64,000 nt of DNA from an uncultured Pseudomonadota bacterium (lineage in GTDB: Bacteria > Pseudomonadota > Gammaproteobacteria > Burkholderiales > Rhodocyclaceae). Position 1 is the first letter of the stretch; each line of letters opens with the position of its first letter. Made by a program: the position numbers and the translations under genes. Below, in pieces: positions 61,508 through 64,000 of this stretch. The stretch covers positions 29,653-93,652 of the forward strand of contig CAJBDJ010000035.1 in the NCBI GenBank assembly GCA_903951825.1, written 5' to 3'. Below the pieces are notes generated by a model that saw only the letters and a list, made by a program, of their open reading frames with translations, searched no databases and had not been told where the DNA came from.

Positions 61508-64000
61508 ATGGGGAGTTATGACAACGCAGCCAAGGCTGCACAGACGTTGGTTAATTTGCATTTGATACCCGCAGATGCTGCGGCCGGGTTATCTAACTTT
61601 AACAATCCAAATACAGCGAATGAAGCTTTGGGTTCTGGTATTAGTGCAGCAAAAACTGCATTAACATTAATTGAGGCTGTTGGCAAAGAGGTTCCTTATC
61701 TAGGAAGCCTATTATCTCTTAGCAGTTTGATGAACAATCTCCACCAGATGTCCAACGAATACAACGGAAAGGGCATTACCGTAGGAACCGCGAGCGCAGT
61801 CGCGGGAGATGTTGCTGCCTTGACTTCAGCCTTAGTTGGTAGTGCAGTTACCGGCCCGTTGGGAATTGGATTGGCTATTGGTCTTGCAGGACTTTCTGCA
61901 GCAGCAACGCTTCTTTCAATTCACACTGGTGTTAAAGATAATCTTATTGATCCCTTGCTTCCATGGCTTGATCTCGATGGATTAGATAAACAAATCGCCG
62001 ACTTTTTACGCGATTTAGGTGGCCTGCTTGATGTCAATCCTCTTGAGCTGATACTCGATTTTTTCATACCCTCCGCCCATGGCGCAGAAAACCCGGCGCT
62101 CAACGACTTCTTCCTCCGCTCCCGCGGCTGGCGTCCCCAAGTCGACCCCCTCGCCCTCGATCTCGACGGTGACGGCCTCGAAACCGTCGGCATCACCGGC
62201 AGCAACCCCATCCTCTTCGATCACGACGGCGACGGCACGCGCAGCGGCACCGGCTGGCTCGCCGGCGATGACGCCTTTCTCGCCCTCGACAAAAACGGCA
62301 ATGGCAGCATCGATAACGGCGGCGAGTTGTTTGGCGTCGACACCGTCCTCGCCAACGGACAAAAAGCCGCCAACGGCTTTGCCGCGCTGGCCGATCTCGA
62401 CAGCAACGGCGACGGCCAGTTCAGCGCCCTCGACAGCCAATTCAACGCCCTGCGCCTGTGGCGCGACCTCAACCAGGACGGCCTCAGCCAGGCCGACGAA
62501 CTGCAAACCCTGAGCGCCGCCGGCATCGCCAGCATCGCCCTCGCCAGCACCGCCACCAACATTCCCCTCACCGGCGGCAACGTCCAAAGCGCCGCCGGCA
62601 CCTACACCCGCAGCAACGGCCAAACCGGCACCCTCGGCGAATTCACCACCGGCAGCAGCGGCAACCTCGACCTCACCCAAAACCCCTTCTACCGCGAATT
62701 CACCCCCCTCCCGCTGACCCCCACCACCCAATCCCTCCCCGACCTCCACGGTGCCGGGGCAGTCAGGGATTTGCGTGAGGCGGCGACGATCAGCAGTGGG
62801 CTGGCCGACGAACTGCGTGGCCTGGTCGATCAAGGCACGGTGACCCGCAGCGCGTTGATGACGCAAGTTGATCATCTGCTGGAAAGCTGGTCGGCGAGTG
62901 CCAATTTTGTGAATAGCGCCGGCGTGCATGACTATGAAACCACCCTCGAAGGAGGCGGACTGAGCCATAGCGTGAGCGGCAGCTACGCGATCATTTATCA
63001 ACCGCCTGGGGTGAGTATTGCTTCACTTGCCGGTATGTATGGCACCCCCAGCGCGCTGACGGGCGGGGGCTTTTCGCCGGGCGGCGGTTCGGGAGGCGGT
63101 GGTTCGGGAGGCGGCATGGTGACTCCGACGCCCGGCGAGGGCACGCTGACTGAACCGGAAGTCCCACCGGCCGCGTGGTATCGCGCCGTTCACCTGATCA
63201 ATGTCCTCGAACGCTTCAACGGCCTGGCTTTCGTGAATTTCAACACTAGCGCCGTGCAGAGCGGGAGTGGCAACCTGCAACAGATCAGCACCGCCATTGC
63301 AACGTTCAGCGCCGGGCAGGGAGCCGGGAGCGGCGGCGCCGGAGGCGGTGCCGGAGGCGGTGCCATAGGCGGTCTGATCCCCGCCGTTCTGCCCATCTAT
63401 GTGCCGCTCAGCGCCGCGCAGATCGACCTCCTCGAACAAAGCTACGCCCAACTCAAGCAATCGGTCTATGACGGGCTGGTGCTGCAAACCCGCCTCAAGC
63501 CCTACCTCGACGAGATCAGCCTGAACATCGACGCCAACGGGATCACGCTGGATTTCTCGGGGCTGGATGGGCGGCTGAACACACTCTATGGCACGGACAA
63601 GCTGAATGCGTTTATTGATCGGGCGGAGCTGCTCGGCCACTCTGGATCGGGGCTGGCTTCCGCGGGTTGGACGAGCGGGCTGGTGACATTGGCGCAATGG
63701 ATTTCACAAGCCGAGGCTGATGGCGAATGGACGAATATCCGCGCGGCCATTGGCGGGCAATATATTGCCGCCACAACCAATGTCGCCGACTTTCGCTTTG
63801 GCACTTCCGCTGGAGAGTCATTTCAGGGGCAAGCTGGTGATGACACACTTTTTGGTGCTGGCGGTAACGACCAGATGCGCGGCGGCGATGGCACTGACCG
63901 CATGTTCGGGGGCGACGGTGACGACGACCTGCGCGGCAATGCCGGCGACGACCTCCTCGACGGCGGCGCCGGTGACGACTATCTGGAGGGCAATGCCGGC
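61508..64000 (+). CDS. Secreted RTX-type calcium-binding protein (partial, runs off window)
   Basis: The frame stays open for 831 codons to the window edge. Residues 1-190 are an AT-rich-coded module with a hydrophobic Ala/Gly stretch (about 98-140). Residues 212-345 carry Asp-rich calcium loops (LDLDGDGLET, DHDGDGTRSG, DKNGNGSIDNGGELFG, DSNGDGQ, DLNQDG). FYREFTPLPLTP and VRDLREAA follow, then Gly-rich linkers (about 520-540 and 600-620). From about 765 on there are RTX nonapeptides (GGNDQMRGG, GGDGDDDLRG, GNAGDDLLDG). Such proteins leave by type I secretion with a C-terminal signal, here outside the window. Toxin, adhesin or enzyme activity cannot be told. Confidence 0.88.
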   Translation, partial: MGSYDNAAKAAQTLVNLHLIPADAAAGLSNFNNPNTANEALGSGISAAKTALTLIEAVGKEVPYLGSLLSLSSLMNNLHQMSNEYNGKGITVGTASAVAGDVAALTSALVGSAVTGPLGIGLAIGLAGLSAAATLLSIHTGVKDNLIDPLLPWLDLDGLDKQIADFLRDLGGLLDVNPLELILDFFIPSAHGAENPALNDFFLRSRGWRPQVDPLALDLDGDGLETVGITGSNPILFDHDGDGTRSGTGWLAGDDAFLALDKNGNGSIDNGGELFGVDTVLANGQKAANGFAALADLDSNGDGQFSALDSQFNALRLWRDLNQDGLSQADELQTLSAAGIASIALASTATNIPLTGGNVQSAAGTYTRSNGQTGTLGEFTTGSSGNLDLTQNPFYREFTPLPLTPTTQSLPDLHGAGAVRDLREAATISSGLADELRGLVDQGTVTRSALMTQVDHLLESWSASANFVNSAGVHDYETTLEGGGLSHSVSGSYAIIYQPPGVSIASLAGMYGTPSALTGGGFSPGGGSGGGGSGGGMVTPTPGEGTLTEPEVPPAAWYRAVHLINVLERFNGLAFVNFNTSAVQSGSGNLQQISTAIATFSAGQGAGSGGAGGGAGGGAIGGLIPAVLPIYVPLSAAQIDLLEQSYAQLKQSVYDGLVLQTRLKPYLDEISLNIDANGITLDFSGLDGRLNTLYGTDKLNAFIDRAELLGHSGSGLASAGWTSGLVTLAQWISQAEADGEWTNIRAAIGGQYIAATTNVADFRFGTSAGESFQGQAGDDTLFGAGGNDQMRGGDGTDRMFGGDGDDDLRGNAGDDLLDGGAGDDYLEGNAG
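62472..62786 (+). repeat. Direct repeat R3 (parent sequence within the full RTX gene)
   Basis: This stretch of the full gene is the parent of R1 and R2. It contains AGCGCCGCCGGCA at 62513 and 62588 (75 apart) and GCGAATTCACC at 62637 and 62694 (57 apart), the exact joints of the two deletions in R2. Confidence 0.88.

Noticed and set aside
63060..63370. Short GC-rich repeats that could suggest a repeat array
   Set aside because: They are in-frame Gly-rich linkers of the RTX protein; there are no regular spacers, and no CRISPR array was seen anywhere in the window.

Overview
The window reads as chromosomal DNA of a betaproteobacterium, most likely of the Rhodocyclales (Dechloromonas / Accumulibacter / Propionivibrio type). 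The basis is the GC-rich coding, the gene neighbourhoods (glnA next to a DUF4124 gene, pilT-pilU, ccmABCDEFGH, hup/hyp), the many c-type cytochromes and a proteobacterial tmRNA tag. The genus cannot be fixed from sequence alone. About 60 genes are supported; most are housekeeping or respiratory.

Layout. 1-5751: cytochrome c maturation operon ccmABCDEFGH on the minus strand, with ccmH cut by the window edge. 5823-13775: plus-strand [NiFe]-hydrogenase maturation cluster hupK-hypA-hypB-hypF-hypC-hupJ-hypC-hypD-hypE, tightly coupled and without structural hydrogenase genes in view. 13848-16647: nadA, a rhodanese and a CDF metal transporter. 16639-25704: nitrogen regulation, with glnA behind a sigma-54 promoter and two NtrC sites, a DUF4124 protein, an RND efflux pair on the opposite strand, then ntrB-ntrC. 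25752-29105: birA, coaX, an AT-rich HARE-HTH/GIY-YIG nuclease gene, a perfect palindrome, the tmRNA gene ssrA, a mobile-element-like repeat and a truncated yggS. 29106-31944: pilT, pilU and two small unknown genes. 31957-35522: an operon of SHP-type cytochrome, diheme cytochrome c, cytochrome b561 and a QseBC/PmrAB-type two-component system, headed by four tandem CTTAA-type boxes. 35559-41875: a TonB-like protein, cytochrome c', an SDR, and a signalling operon of two related histidine kinases (one with a hemerythrin domain) and an HD-GYP response regulator. 41929-58718: EF-G-like GTPase, EEP phosphatase plus cardiolipin synthase, gluQ, an OmpA-type lipoprotein, cytochrome c5, rep, a ClpX-like ATPase, an AraC regulator, icmF, yebC and chaA.

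59226-64000 is the accessory part. It holds a coupled plus-strand operon in which fragments of a secreted calcium-binding RTX protein gene alternate with AT-rich genes for small membrane proteins, ending in the full RTX gene that runs off the window. Two of the membrane proteins are diverged paralogues. Repeated toxin-body fragments beside variable small genes resemble polymorphic toxin/immunity loci, and this is the best candidate here for an undescribed system.

The pieces fit an organism with rich respiratory chemistry: Ccm supplies the many c-type cytochromes, the hyp set matures a hydrogenase encoded elsewhere, and NtrBC governs glnA. Two-component systems couple redox or oxygen signals to cytochrome expression and, by inference, to c-di-GMP turnover. 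Horizontal input is confined to the GIY-YIG/ssrA/yggS junction and the RTX end.
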